Shown here: positions 1 to 5,557 of the stretch, piece after piece
Position numbering within the stretch: position 1 is the stretch's first letter
Layout of the letters: every line of letters starts with the position of its first letter
Assembly (NCBI GenBank): GCA_905200615.1
Contig: CAJKLB010000061.1
Span: forward strand, 1-8,812
Reading direction: 5' to 3'
DNA: 8,812 nt
Source: an uncultured Selenomonadales bacterium
GTDB taxonomy: Bacteria > Bacillota > Clostridia > Christensenellales > QALW01
Program-made: the position numbers and the translations under genes
Notes under the pieces: generated by a model
Database searches by the model: none
The model's input: only the letters and a program-made list of their open reading frames with translations
Told to the model about the DNA's origin: nothing

Positions 1-149
1 GAAAAAGTAGTTTTTTCAAAAATATCATTTGCATTTTTCTGAAATTCATTAGAGCTAGATATATAGTAATTTTCTGTTGTTTCTATATTATTATGCCCTA
101 ATATTTCGGCAACATCTTTTATCTCTACTCCGTTTCTTAAAATTTTTGT
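1..149 (-). pseudogene. Tyrosine recombinase/integrase, C-terminal fragment
   Basis: The minus-strand frame from about 149 to the window edge reads TKILRNGVEIKDVAEILGHN and then NIETTENYYISSSNEFQKNA. This is the C-terminal end of a phage/Tn916-type tyrosine recombinase: the L-G-H box with its conserved His, followed by T-T-x-x-x-Y, whose second Tyr would be the catalytic nucleophile. The frame stays open above 149, but the sequence there no longer resembles an integrase, and the R-H-T-F box expected just upstream is absent. The piece was too short and start-less to be called as an ordinary gene. It is probably the tail of the same gene whose N-terminus lies at 652-993, with about 200 central residues lost and a yccF-like gene in their place. 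Its own C-terminus runs off the window. Confidence 0.75.
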
Positions 150-179
150 ATTGAATTGTATTTCACTATAATATTTGTA

Positions 180-217
180 ATTTTTTGAAAAGGGAGAGTA
201 ACAACTGTCGCTCTCCC
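180..217 (-). terminator. Rho-independent terminator of the yccF-like gene
   Basis: A perfect 7-bp stem, GGGAGAG (192-198) with CTCTCCC (211-217), encloses a 12-nt loop and is followed on the minus strand by TTTTC and then an A-rich stretch. It sits about 60 nt past the stop codon of the yccF-like gene. The U-run is short, so efficiency may be moderate. Confidence 0.65.
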
Positions 218-275
218 ATAAAATCACACAAATTTTAAATTAATGTTTTGTAGTCCTGTTATCATCGTATCATGC

Positions 276-635
276 TTAAACTATCCTTGCTCCAAAGGGT
301 GCAAGTGAAAGTTTTGCAATTTTGAAAAACTGTAAACCAAATGGTATGCCTACTATGGTTATGCACCATATACAACCGAAAATCAAGTTTTCAAGTGCCA
401 TAGGAATACCAAAGAAGATAATCCATATTACATTTGCAAGTAATGATGGAACACCTCCACCATATTCGATTTCTTTTCCAAACGGGGCAAATGACATTGA
501 TGCAAACTTAAAGCATTGTCTACCATAAGGTATTCCGACAATAGTAATACACCAAATTACTCCAGACAGTACCCAAGAAAGTCCACTAAATAGACCTCCA
601 AAGATAAACCATAAAATATTTCCTAATAAACTCAT
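276..635 (-). CDS. YccF domain (DUF307) inner-membrane protein
   Basis: The 119-residue product is a small integral membrane protein of the YccF family, whose biochemical role is not established. Two homologous halves are visible. I-W-C-I-T-I-V-G-I-P-Y-G at residues 27-38 and I-W-C-I-T-I-V-G-I-P-F-G at 89-100 are each followed about 12 residues later by S-x-A-P-F-G (48-53 and 110-115), with hydrophobic helices before each (about 5-30 and 66-92). This tandem duplication and the length are normal for the family. The ATG at 635 is preceded by AAAGGGAGA, a good Shine-Dalgarno site. It lies between two integrase fragments on the same strand, 16 nt after the stop of the N-terminal fragment, so it is probably cargo or a replacement picked up during decay. 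The gene looks intact. No convincing promoter is visible. Confidence 0.88.
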   Translation of the reverse strand: MSLLGNILWFIFGGLFSGLSWVLSGVIWCITIVGIPYGRQCFKFASMSFAPFGKEIEYGGGVPSLLANVIWIIFFGIPMALENLIFGCIWCITIVGIPFGLQFFKIAKLSLAPFGARIV

Positions 636-651
636 AGTTCAATCTCCCTTT

Positions 652-993
652 CTAAACACTAATTAATCTTTGTGTGTGTGATAATCTATAGAAACCAATA
701 TTAGGTTTTATATGATTTTTTATTATATTACTATATGCTTGTATTGTATGGTATCTTAAATTAATTTCACAATGTTCTTTCAACCAATAATCCAAATAAT
801 CAGAATAGGAAATTGTGCTTGGTGTAAAATTATGTCCTGTCTGTGTATATTCATTATAAGCAATTATACCTGCTTTTTCTGCTTCTCCTTTCGTTTTAAA
901 ACCAGATTTTGTAATTCGCTTTCTTTTACCATCAACTGGTGCAATATCAAATTGATATTGATAAACATTTCCTCTTTTTCTTACACTAACCAT
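652..993 (-). pseudogene. Tyrosine integrase, N-terminal fragment (arm-binding and SAM-like domains)
   Basis: The ATG at 993 is favoured because GGAGGT (1001-1006) lies 7 nt upstream; a TTG at 1008 in the same frame overlaps that ribosome site. Residues about 1-60 (VSVRKRGNVYQYQFD, then KRKRITKSGFKTKGEAEKA) match the three-stranded arm-DNA-binding N-terminus of Tn916-like integrases. Residues about 62-105 (YSDYLDYWLKEH to NIIKNHIKPNIGFYRLS) match the SAM-like core-binding domain. After the conserved Y-R-L-S the family pattern stops, and eight unrelated residues precede a TAG. The catalytic domain (R...H-x-x-R...Y) is missing, so the protein cannot recombine. Intact relatives are about 380-400 residues; this piece has 113. 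The matching C-terminus lies at 1-149, beyond the yccF-like gene. Confidence 0.82.
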
Positions 994-1020
994 ATTTTTT
1001 ACCTCCAATTTTTTTGGTAA

Positions 1021-1060
1021 ATAAAAAATGAGCTAACACTTTCTATATGTTAGCTTTTTT
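1021..1060. terminator. Bidirectional terminator between SEC-C gene and integrase remnant
   Basis: AGCTAACA (1031-1038) pairs perfectly with TGTTAGCT (1048-1055) over a 9-nt loop. The stem is flanked by TTTTTT on the plus side and, on the minus strand, by CATTTTTTAT. Reading on the minus strand it follows the icd/SEC-C operon and precedes the integrase fragment, so it may both end that operon and insulate the integrase. Confidence 0.75.
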
Positions 1061-1080
1061 GGTTATTATAATTATTTCAA

Positions 1081-1169
1081 TTTGTCGCCATTTTTGTCGC
1101 CAAGATAAAATGCAGTATTTTCAATGGTTTTAGCAATTTAGCTTTAGTTTGGCAACAAAATGGCAACAA
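1081..1169. repeat. Inverted pair of short direct repeats, probable integrase arm sites
   Basis: TTTGTCGCCA occurs at 1081-1090 and again at 1093-1102. TGGCAACAA occurs at 1150-1158 and 1161-1169, which on the other strand reads TTGTTGCCA. The two clusters are thus near-identical (GTCGCCA versus GTTGCCA) in inverted orientation, 47 bp apart. Paired direct repeats next to an integrase gene and its attachment site are typical of arm-type binding sites for heterobivalent tyrosine integrases. The assignment is inferred from pattern and position only. Confidence 0.55.
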
Positions 1170-1223
1170 TTCATATATTTTTCAAACTTTTTTCTTTATT
1201 AGAAATCGCTACAACTATTGATA

Positions 1224-1727
1224 TTACTGATTTTTACCACAGCAATTTTTATATTTCTTCCCACTTCCACATGGGCAAGGATCATTCCTGCCAACGGTCT
1301 TTTTGCTCACAGCCATGTGGTCGCTGCGCCAAGTGCGTGTAATTTCCGTACGCTTTTCCTCCGAAAGCACCTCGTTCCATTCTTTCAACTCATACAGCCA
1401 CTTTGCCTTTGCCGAAAGCATATTATAATACAGTTTTTCCGGCAAAATGGTCATGGCAACCGATGATTCCTCTTCCAGCGCCTTAACATCTATTTCCGTC
1501 TCCAGAGAAGTATTAATTCCATCACAGAAAGGTACGAAAATTACAGTTTCCATGCCAAGTTGTTCGGCAAGCTGTTTTACCGTACCGGAAAGAGAAAACA
1601 GTTTTTGGCCTAAAATTCTTCGATAAGCCTCCGTCTCCTCGGTATAATATTTGTTCCAAAGCTCTGATTGCTGCGCGTCGGTTTCACACAGCTGCTGCAT
1701 ATTTTCCCATGTTTCGTAAAGTTTCAT
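1224..1727 (-). CDS. Small protein with C-terminal SEC-C zinc motif
   Basis: The 167-residue cytoplasmic protein ends in R-N-D-P-C-P-C-G-S-G-K-K-Y-K-N-C-C-G. This is a canonical SEC-C motif (C-x-C-x8-C-C; Cys 151, 153, 162, 163), known from the SecA tail, where it binds zinc and contacts SecB or ribosomes. The preceding ~145 residues are mostly helical, with no membrane segment and no domain I can name, so its function is unknown. The ATG at 1727 sits 11 nt after the icd stop, and its Shine-Dalgarno (AAGGGG) overlaps the icd TAA, indicating co-transcription and probably coupled translation. Its 3' end lies about 55 bp from the integrase arm repeats, so an element appears to have inserted at this gene's end while leaving the motif intact. 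Confidence 0.85.
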   Translation of the reverse strand: MKLYETWENMQQLCETDAQQSELWNKYYTEETEAYRRILGQKLFSLSGTVKQLAEQLGMETVIFVPFCDGINTSLETEIDVKALEEESSVAMTILPEKLYYNMLSAKAKWLYELKEWNEVLSEEKRTEITRTWRSDHMAVSKKTVGRNDPCPCGSGKKYKNCCGKNQ

Positions 1728-1738
1728 TTTTTTACCCC

Positions 1739-2944
1739 TTACATCATTTCATATTTTTGCGCAATCGCCTCTAAAAACGCACGGCTGTTTACGCATTTTT
1801 TATTTTCAAGCGTAGAAAGCGCAAACAAATCCTTTGTCATAATGCCATCTTCTATGGTAAGCAGCACGGCTTTTTCCATCTTATCCGCATAATGGACAAG
1901 CTGCGGTAAATGATCAAGCTGCCCGCGCTTTTTAAAGGCTCCGGTCCATGCAAAGATTGTTGCCACCGGATTTGTACTGGTCTCCTCGCCTTTTAAGTAA
2001 TTGTAATAATGACGTGTTACCGTACCATGAGCGGCTTCATACTCGTACTTTCCGTCAGGAGAAACCAGCACACTGGTCATCATTGCCAGACTGCCGAATG
2101 CCGTAGCAATCATATCGCTCATTACATCGCCGTCGTAGTTTTTACATGCCCAAATATATCCGCCTTTAGAACGAATAACCCGAGCAACGGCGTCGTCAAT
2201 CAATGTATAAAAATATTCAATCCCGCTCTCTTCAAACTTCGTTCGATACTCATTTTCAAAAATTTCAGCAAAAATATCTTTAAACCGATGATCATAGATT
2301 TTTGAAATGGTATCTTTGGTAGAAAACCACAAATCCTGTTTTTTATCCAAAGCATATTCAAAGCAGGACCGGGCAAAGCTCTCAATGGATGCATCGATAT
2401 TATGCAATCCCTGCACCACCCCTGCGCTTTTATCAAACATAAAAATAGTTTCTTTTCTCTGGCCGTCAGCACCGGTTATAACCAATTCGGCCTTTTCTCC
2501 CTTTTCGGCTCGAAACTCTACATTTTTATAAACATCTCCGTAAGCATGCCGTGCGATGATAATGGGTTTTTCCCAATTGCTGACCACCGGTCTGATGCCT
2601 TTGACAATCACGGGCTCCCGAAAAACCGTACCGTCTAAAATGGCACGTACCGTCCCGTTAGGACTCTTCCACATTTTCTTCAGGTTATATTCCTCTACAC
2701 GCTGAGCATTGGGCGTAATCGTGGCGCATTTTACACCTACGCCGTACTTTTTTATTGCCTCAGCTGACTCAACCGTCACCTGATCATCTGTTTTATCTCT
2801 GTTTTTCAATCCAAGGTCATAATACTCGCTTTTAAGTTCAACATAAGGCTCGATCAGCAGTTCTTTAATCCACTGCCAAAGGATCCTTGTCATTTCATCG
2901 CCGTCAAGCTCGACCAGCGGCGTTGACATTTTTATCTTTTCCAC
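1739..2944 (-). CDS. icd: NADP-dependent isocitrate dehydrogenase, type II (homodimeric)
   Basis: The enzyme oxidatively decarboxylates isocitrate to 2-oxoglutarate, making NADPH; in anaerobes this usually feeds glutamate synthesis through a partial TCA cycle. The 401-residue protein resembles the eukaryotic/type II subfamily rather than the E. coli type. Visible are the substrate loop K-S-P-N-G-T-V-R (93-100, Ser94), R-E-P (109-111), R-H-A-Y-G-D-V-Y (132-139, with Arg132 and Tyr139), catalytic Lys210 in S-T-K-D-T, metal ligands in N-Y-D-G-D-V-M-S-D (Asp273, Asp277), and the NADP-contacting H-G-T-V-T-R-H (306-312). The start is taken as the GTG at 2944, which GGAGG (2953-2957) precedes by 8 nt, giving MEKIKMSTPLVELDGDEM. 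A GTG at 2953 overlaps that ribosome site, and an ATG at 2929 lacks one. It is first in an operon with the SEC-C gene. Confidence 0.96.
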   Translation of the reverse strand: MEKIKMSTPLVELDGDEMTRILWQWIKELLIEPYVELKSEYYDLGLKNRDKTDDQVTVESAEAIKKYGVGVKCATITPNAQRVEEYNLKKMWKSPNGTVRAILDGTVFREPVIVKGIRPVVSNWEKPIIIARHAYGDVYKNVEFRAEKGEKAELVITGADGQRKETIFMFDKSAGVVQGLHNIDASIESFARSCFEYALDKKQDLWFSTKDTISKIYDHRFKDIFAEIFENEYRTKFEESGIEYFYTLIDDAVARVIRSKGGYIWACKNYDGDVMSDMIATAFGSLAMMTSVLVSPDGKYEYEAAHGTVTRHYYNYLKGEETSTNPVATIFAWTGAFKKRGQLDHLPQLVHYADKMEKAVLLTIEDGIMTKDLFALSTLENKKCVNSRAFLEAIAQKYEMM

Positions 2945-2986
2945 CGAAAGCACCTCCGAAGTTAAGTGAAACTGTATTTTTTAGTC

Positions 2987-3015
2987 ATTATACTATAAAA
3001 TATAAAAATCACCAA
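2987..3015 (-). promoter_or_regulatory. Candidate icd promoter
   Basis: On the minus strand a perfect TATAAT (plus-strand 2987-2992) lies 17 bp from TTGGTG (3010-3015), a weak -35. Transcription would start near 2980, leaving an untranslated leader of about 35 nt that ends in the GGAGG before the GTG start. It is divergent from the tRNA-Ala promoter about 20 bp away. Confidence 0.6.
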
Positions 3016-3035
3016 CCAAATTTTTTAAAAAACAT

Positions 3036-3063
3036 TTGACTTGTTTTAAATTTTATGTATAAT
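3036..3063 (+). promoter_or_regulatory. tRNA-Ala promoter
   Basis: TTGACT (3036-3041) and a perfect TATAAT (3058-3063) are separated by 16 bp, giving a near-consensus vegetative promoter. The expected start near 3070 is 7 nt before the mature tRNA 5' end. Confidence 0.8.
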
Positions 3064-3076
3064 ATACTTTGTGCTT

Positions 3077-3153
3077 GGGGGTATAGCTCAGTTGGCTAGA
3101 GTACTTGACTGGCAGTCAAGGGGTCATGGGTTCGAATCCCATTATCTCCACCA
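3077..3153 (+). tRNA. tRNA-Ala(GGC)
   Basis: A complete 77-nt cloverleaf is present. The acceptor GGGGGTA pairs with TATCTCC and includes G3-U70, the alanine identity pair. The D stem is GCTC/GAGT, the anticodon stem CTTGA/TCAAG encloses loop CTGGCAG (anticodon GGC, 3110-3112), and the T stem is ATGGG/CCCAT with loop TTCGAAT. Discriminator A and CCA are encoded. It stands alone behind its own promoter. Confidence 0.97.
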
Positions 3154-3157
3154 GACT

Positions 3158-3195
3158 GAGTATGGACGCGATTCGCGTTCAGACTCTTTTCTTTT
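3158..3195 (+). terminator. Terminator of tRNA-Ala
   Basis: GGACGCG (3164-3170) pairs with CGCGTTC (3174-3180) around ATT, including one G-U pair. An outer GAGT (3158-3161) pairs with ACTC (3183-3186). A T-rich run, TTTTCTTTT, follows. It starts 5 nt after the tRNA CCA. Confidence 0.75.
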
Positions 3196-3252
3196 AAATT
3201 AATCAAGACGCTCGCGTCAGCTTTGGCATCTTTTTTGTCCTCGGATACATAT

Positions 3253-3284
3253 AAAAGCAAGCTTTACATCGCTTGCTTTTTTTA
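3253..3284 (+). terminator. Strong Rho-independent terminator
   Basis: A perfect 10-bp stem, AAAAGCAAGC (3253-3262) with GCTTGCTTTT (3271-3280), has an 8-nt loop and continues into more T residues. No gene lies between it and the tRNA terminator upstream, so it is either a back-up for tRNA-Ala or the relic of a lost gene. The A-run on the left side could let it work on the minus strand as well. Confidence 0.75.
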
Positions 3285-3501
3285 CACAATGATATCGTAT
3301 GATACATGTTTTCTTCTTTATAAAAGAACATTCCCTTGGCCTATCTTCTTGCAAGTGCACATTCAAAAATCTTTTTTGGGTATTCTTTTACTTTTCCCAC
3401 GGAACAACGTTCAAACATATTACGAAACATTTTTATTATATATTTTTGATTCTTGCGGAAAATTTACAGCGAATACGATTCAATAATATAAAATTCTTTT
3501 T

Positions 3502-3541
3502 AAAGAAAGAAAGTATCTTTTAAGAATAACCTTTCTTTTTT
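3502..3541. terminator. A/T-rich imperfect hairpin, possible terminator
   Basis: AAAGAAAG (3502-3509) pairs with CTTTCTTT (3531-3538), and a second partial helix lies inside. The right arm runs into a T-tract. There is no adjacent gene to terminate, and the stem is nearly all A-T, so this is tentative. Confidence 0.35.
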
Positions 3542-3624
3542 TGTTCATCATTTAATCTCTTCAGATATTTTCAAGTTTTATATTTTTACCGCTCTCAAGT
3601 GCTTTCTCTTTTACGTATATAACA

Positions 3625-3661
3625 AACAAAAAAATCCCCAGACCTAATGCCCGGTGCTGAT
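3625..3661 (-). terminator. Possible second minus-strand terminator
   Basis: Read on the minus strand, ATCAGCACC folds back on GGTCTGGGGAT with bulges around loop GGGCATTA, and TTTTTTTG follows. It lies downstream of the recombinase remnant and its first terminator. The stem is imperfect. Confidence 0.4.
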
Positions 3662-3685
3662 AAGGCAGTAAAAAGTAGAGAAGAT

Positions 3686-3727
3686 GGTGTAACCCGATAT
3701 GTGGCGGGTTACACCGTTTTCTTTTTT
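3686..3727. terminator. Strong hairpin terminator at the end of the recombinase remnant
   Basis: A perfect 11-bp stem, GGTGTAACCCG (3686-3696) with CGGGTTACACC (3705-3715), encloses an 8-nt loop. It begins 11 nt past the recombinase stop on the minus strand. The best T-run (GTTTTCTTTTTT) is on the plus side, and the minus side is also pyrimidine-rich, so it may work both ways. Confidence 0.75.
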
Positions 3728-4566
3728 ATGCAGTCAGCTGTTTTGGAAGCAGTGATGCGTTTCGCATCTGTTCCATCATTTTTCGGATCTCCTGCTCGTC
3801 AGGAAGGCTCACCAGCCCCACCGCTGTGAAATAGATGTCGACTTTTACCGACTTGTGTGCATGTTTTTTCTCCGGATTGTGTACCTCGATGCGCCGGATC
3901 AGCTTGTTGACGATTGTCGGCGTCAGCTCTTTCATGTCGGTAAACTCCCGCAGCCCCTGCAAAAGCAGGCGCATATCCACCGATTTCTGCTCCATTTCGG
4001 ACAGCTGTTGTTCTTCCTCCCTGACCTTTTCCAGAAGCTCTTTCTGTTCGGATTCATACTCCGCCGCCATTCTCGCATAGCGTTCATCTGACAGTTTCCC
4101 GATCACATTGTCCTCATAAATCCGATTGAACAGCTTGTCCAGATCGGCGATCCGTTTTCTGCTGCTTTTAATGGAAAGCTTCAATTCCTGCTGCCGTTTT
4201 TTCTGGAATTCCCCGCATTTCTGCTTCTGCATATAGAGAAATACCGACTCGTAGCAGCGCACAAAATCCGCCAAACCCGCAACCGCTTCCTTCACGATCA
4301 TTTCCAAGACTACATCCCGGATAAAATGAATCGTGCAGCTCCCTCTGCCGTCCTTGTAGTTGGCGCAGCGGAAGAATTCCTGATTGCGTTTGAGCGATTT
4401 GGCGGCGCAGAAGTGCAATTTCGATTTGCAGTCGGCACAGAATACCAGCCCGGAAAACAGACTTTTCCGATTTGTTTTTGTGGGTCTGCGCTTGTTCTTC
4501 CTGAGCTCCTGCACCCTCAGCCATACATTCTCGTCAATGATCGCTTCCTGCGTGTGAGGAATGATC
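3726..4566 (-). pseudogene. Large serine recombinase, C-terminal fragment
   Basis: The recognisable part starts at about 4560 with I-P-H-T-Q-E-A-I-I-D-E-N-V-W, the end of the 'Recombinase' domain. The zinc beta-ribbon follows (F-S-G-L-V-F-C-A-D-C, then C-A-N-Y-K-D-G-R-G-S-C), then a long charged coiled-coil (about S176 to K263 in the open frame), and a tail (ELTPTIVNKLIRRIEVHNPE) like DUF4368 of TnpX-type transposon recombinases. The N-terminal resolvase domain with the catalytic Ser is absent, as is most of the DNA-binding middle, so about 280 residues remain of the usual 500-560. An open frame continues upstream to an ATG at 4769, but those ~66 extra residues are an HsdS fragment read in the wrong frame and should not be annotated as recombinase. 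It is probably not expressed as a functional protein. Confidence 0.85.
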
Positions 4567-4569
4567 TGA

Positions 4570-4845
4570 TAGCAGTAGTTTCTCATCAAAAAGATAATTA
4601 TCAATTTTATCAATTTTTCCAGACGCACCGTAATAATCGTAGTTCTTTTCAACATCTTTTCTATTACTAAGCGAAACAGGCTTTCTCTCATTGTCACGGT
4701 TAATAGTATAAGTTCCAAATCTACACCACGCCCATCCATCCGGCACATCAAACGGTATCTCATCTTCAATACATTTCACCGTTCCATCCTGAAACTGCTC
4801 ATAATGCAAATTACAACAAGTAATATCGGGTCTTAGGGCAGCGCC
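4570..4845 (-). pseudogene. Type I restriction specificity subunit HsdS, fragment
   Basis: The minus-strand frame reads RPDITCCNLHYEQFQDGT, then CIEDEIPFDVPDGWAWCRFG, then the hallmark D-Y-Y-G-A-S-G-K-I-D-K-I-D-N-Y-L-F-D-E-K-L-L-L. This is the usual HsdS layout: a spacer, then the 'E-I-P-F-x-x-P-x-G-W' entry into a target recognition domain, then the Y-G-A-S-G-K-I-D box. HsdS supplies DNA sequence specificity to type I restriction-modification complexes. After L-L-L (4570) the frame meets recombinase DNA and ends in a TGA at 4534. Upstream it is open only to a TAG at 4846. The internal gap of normal target domains has been lost, and about 90 of the usual ~400 residues remain. No hsdR or hsdM is present. 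The best start-like codon is TTG at 4809, with no good ribosome site. Confidence 0.82.
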
Positions 4846-4896
4846 CTAACGAGAATCACTGTTTGCAGCCGTATGGGGATACAAACAGTCTGCTCG
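4834..4896. repeat. Two adjacent hairpins between the HsdS fragment and the tnpV unit
   Basis: TTAGGGC (4834-4840) and GCCCTAA (4844-4850) form a perfect 7-bp stem around AGC. Just after it, ACTGTTTG (4858-4865) pairs with CAAACAGT (4882-4889), with GTAT/ATA inside and CGAG/CTCG (4850-4853, 4893-4896) outside. Neither is followed by a T-run, so they do not look like terminators. They could be a recombination or element-end site, or structured RNA. Confidence 0.45.
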
Positions 4897-4908
4897 CTAA
4901 GATGATAC

Positions 4909-4945
4909 AGAAAAACCGGAGAAAGCAGTTTCGCTCTCTCCGGTT
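4909..4945 (-). terminator. Terminator of the tnpV pair
   Basis: AACCGGAGA (4914-4922) pairs perfectly with TCTCCGGTT (4937-4945). On the minus strand the stem is followed by TTTTTCTG (the left-arm Ts run into it). The stem begins 5 nt beyond the stop codon of the 57-residue gene. Confidence 0.85.
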
Positions 4946-4949
4946 CATT

Positions 4950-5123
4950 CTATTTTACCCTGATTTTCTTTGGCATTACCTTTGAAAACTTGATGATTAA
5001 GTCTTCTACAGCGTCGGTATACCGCCCTTCCTGACGCAGTTTATTCCGAAACCAAATGAGATTTTGAATTGTAAAACTGCGTTCACTATCAGAAAGGTAG
5101 AGATGATATTTCTGCTTTCTCAT
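4950..5123 (-). CDS. 57-residue TnpV-associated small protein
   Basis: ATG at 5123 to TAG at 4950 encodes MRKQKYHLYLSDSERSFTIQ, continuing NLIWFRNKLRQEGRYTDAVE and ending in K-K-I-R-V-K. The basic, soluble protein, with a central helix and a G-R-Y-T-D-A-V signature, resembles small hypothetical proteins that I recall as common neighbours of tnpV in clostridial mobile elements; its function is unknown. The start codon overlaps the tnpV stop as ATGA, and there is no separate Shine-Dalgarno, so translation should depend on ribosomes finishing tnpV. A terminator follows the stop after 5 nt, which confirms it as the last gene of the unit. Its length is below common gene-calling cut-offs. Confidence 0.82.
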   Translation of the reverse strand: MRKQKYHLYLSDSERSFTIQNLIWFRNKLRQEGRYTDAVEDLIIKFSKVMPKKIRVK

Positions 5124-5491
5124 ACGAAAATCAACTCGCTGTTTACGATTTCAACGGCTCGGTTTCGAATGTTATTCATCTTCTTCACCCATTCCATAGG
5201 ATCATCGGCTTTCAATTTCTCCGTAACATTTTCCTGTTCGGAAATTGCGTTTACAAGGGATTGAAACATTAGCTCTGCCTGATGGTCAATCTCTGCCAAA
5301 TGCTTGTTTAGTATTCCGGCAGTAAGCAGATTGTAATACCGAATTTTATGATGCTGCTTCAAATACCGCCGGTATCGTTGCCCCCATACACCAATTTTAA
5401 CTTCTCTTTCGGGCGGTATTTTCAGATCGGGAAGTTCATAATCGCCCTGCCGGGTATATGTGCCGCCTGTTTCTTCATAAATGCTTTTCAT
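5120..5491 (-). CDS. tnpV: Transposon-encoded protein TnpV
   Basis: The 123-residue soluble protein matches the TnpV family throughout: I-Y-E-E-T-G-G-T-Y-T-R-Q-G-D-Y near the start, I-G-V-W-G-Q-R-Y-R-R-Y-L-K in the middle, then A-E-I-D-x-Q-A-E, and near the end D-P-M-E-W-V-K-K-M-N-N-I-R-N-R-A-x-E-I-V. TnpV proteins are carried by clostridial mobilisable transposons; their molecular role is not established. The start is the ATG at 5491, 8 nt after AGGAGG (5501-5506); a GTG three bases upstream is too close to the ribosome site. The length is normal and no disruption is seen. Its stop overlaps the start of the 57-residue gene. A long hairpin lies in its leader, which may modulate expression. 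Confidence 0.92.
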   Translation of the reverse strand: MKSIYEETGGTYTRQGDYELPDLKIPPEREVKIGVWGQRYRRYLKQHHKIRYYNLLTAGILNKHLAEIDHQAELMFQSLVNAISEQENVTEKLKADDPMEWVKKMNNIRNRAVEIVNSELIFV

Positions 5492-5557
5492 CACAAAAAC
5501 CTCCTGCGTTTTTTGGGGCTTTTATTCTACAGAAGATTTTCAGGAAAAACCAATGTG

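Larger units (their letters stand above)
1..1170. mobile_element. Decayed end of a tyrosine-integrase element (left edge off-window)
   Basis: This AT-rich block carries two separated pieces of a tyrosine integrase, a yccF-like gene between them, a bidirectional terminator, and a cluster of short direct repeats in inverted arrangement at 1081-1169 that resemble integrase arm-binding sites. The repeats lie just beyond the 3' end of the chromosomal SEC-C gene, where such an element would recombine. No core att repeat could be matched, because the other element end lies outside the window. The right boundary is therefore inferred from the repeats and from the change in base composition at the SEC-C gene. 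Confidence 0.55.
3154..3725. other. Non-coding stretch between tRNA-Ala and the recombinase remnant
   Basis: No convincing gene was found on either strand. Open frames here are short, have no ribosome sites and have low-complexity translations rich in Phe, Ile and Tyr, as expected from AT-rich DNA. What it holds are stacked hairpins: the tRNA terminator, a small GACGC/GCGTC hairpin (3207-3218), a strong terminator at 3253-3284, an A/T-rich imperfect hairpin at 3502-3541, and two hairpins beside the recombinase remnant. Confidence 0.6.

Noticed and set aside
1081..1169. CRISPR-like repeats
   Set aside because: Only two copies per motif, 10 bp or less, with 1-2 bp spacers and an inverted arrangement; this does not fit a CRISPR array.
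3077..3153. tRNA-Ala 3' end as an att site with a second copy in the island
   Set aside because: I looked for a repeat of the T-arm/acceptor 3' sequence between 3154 and 8588 and found none; the same was true for tRNA-Cys.
3223..3486. 87-residue plus-strand open frame after tRNA-Ala
   Set aside because: It crosses a strong terminator, has no Shine-Dalgarno, and its Phe/Tyr/Ile-rich translation is typical of AT-rich spacer.
3726..4769. A full 347-residue recombinase gene starting at the ATG at 4769
   Set aside because: The first ~66 residues are HsdS DNA read in another frame; recombinase similarity begins only near 4560, and the catalytic domain is absent.
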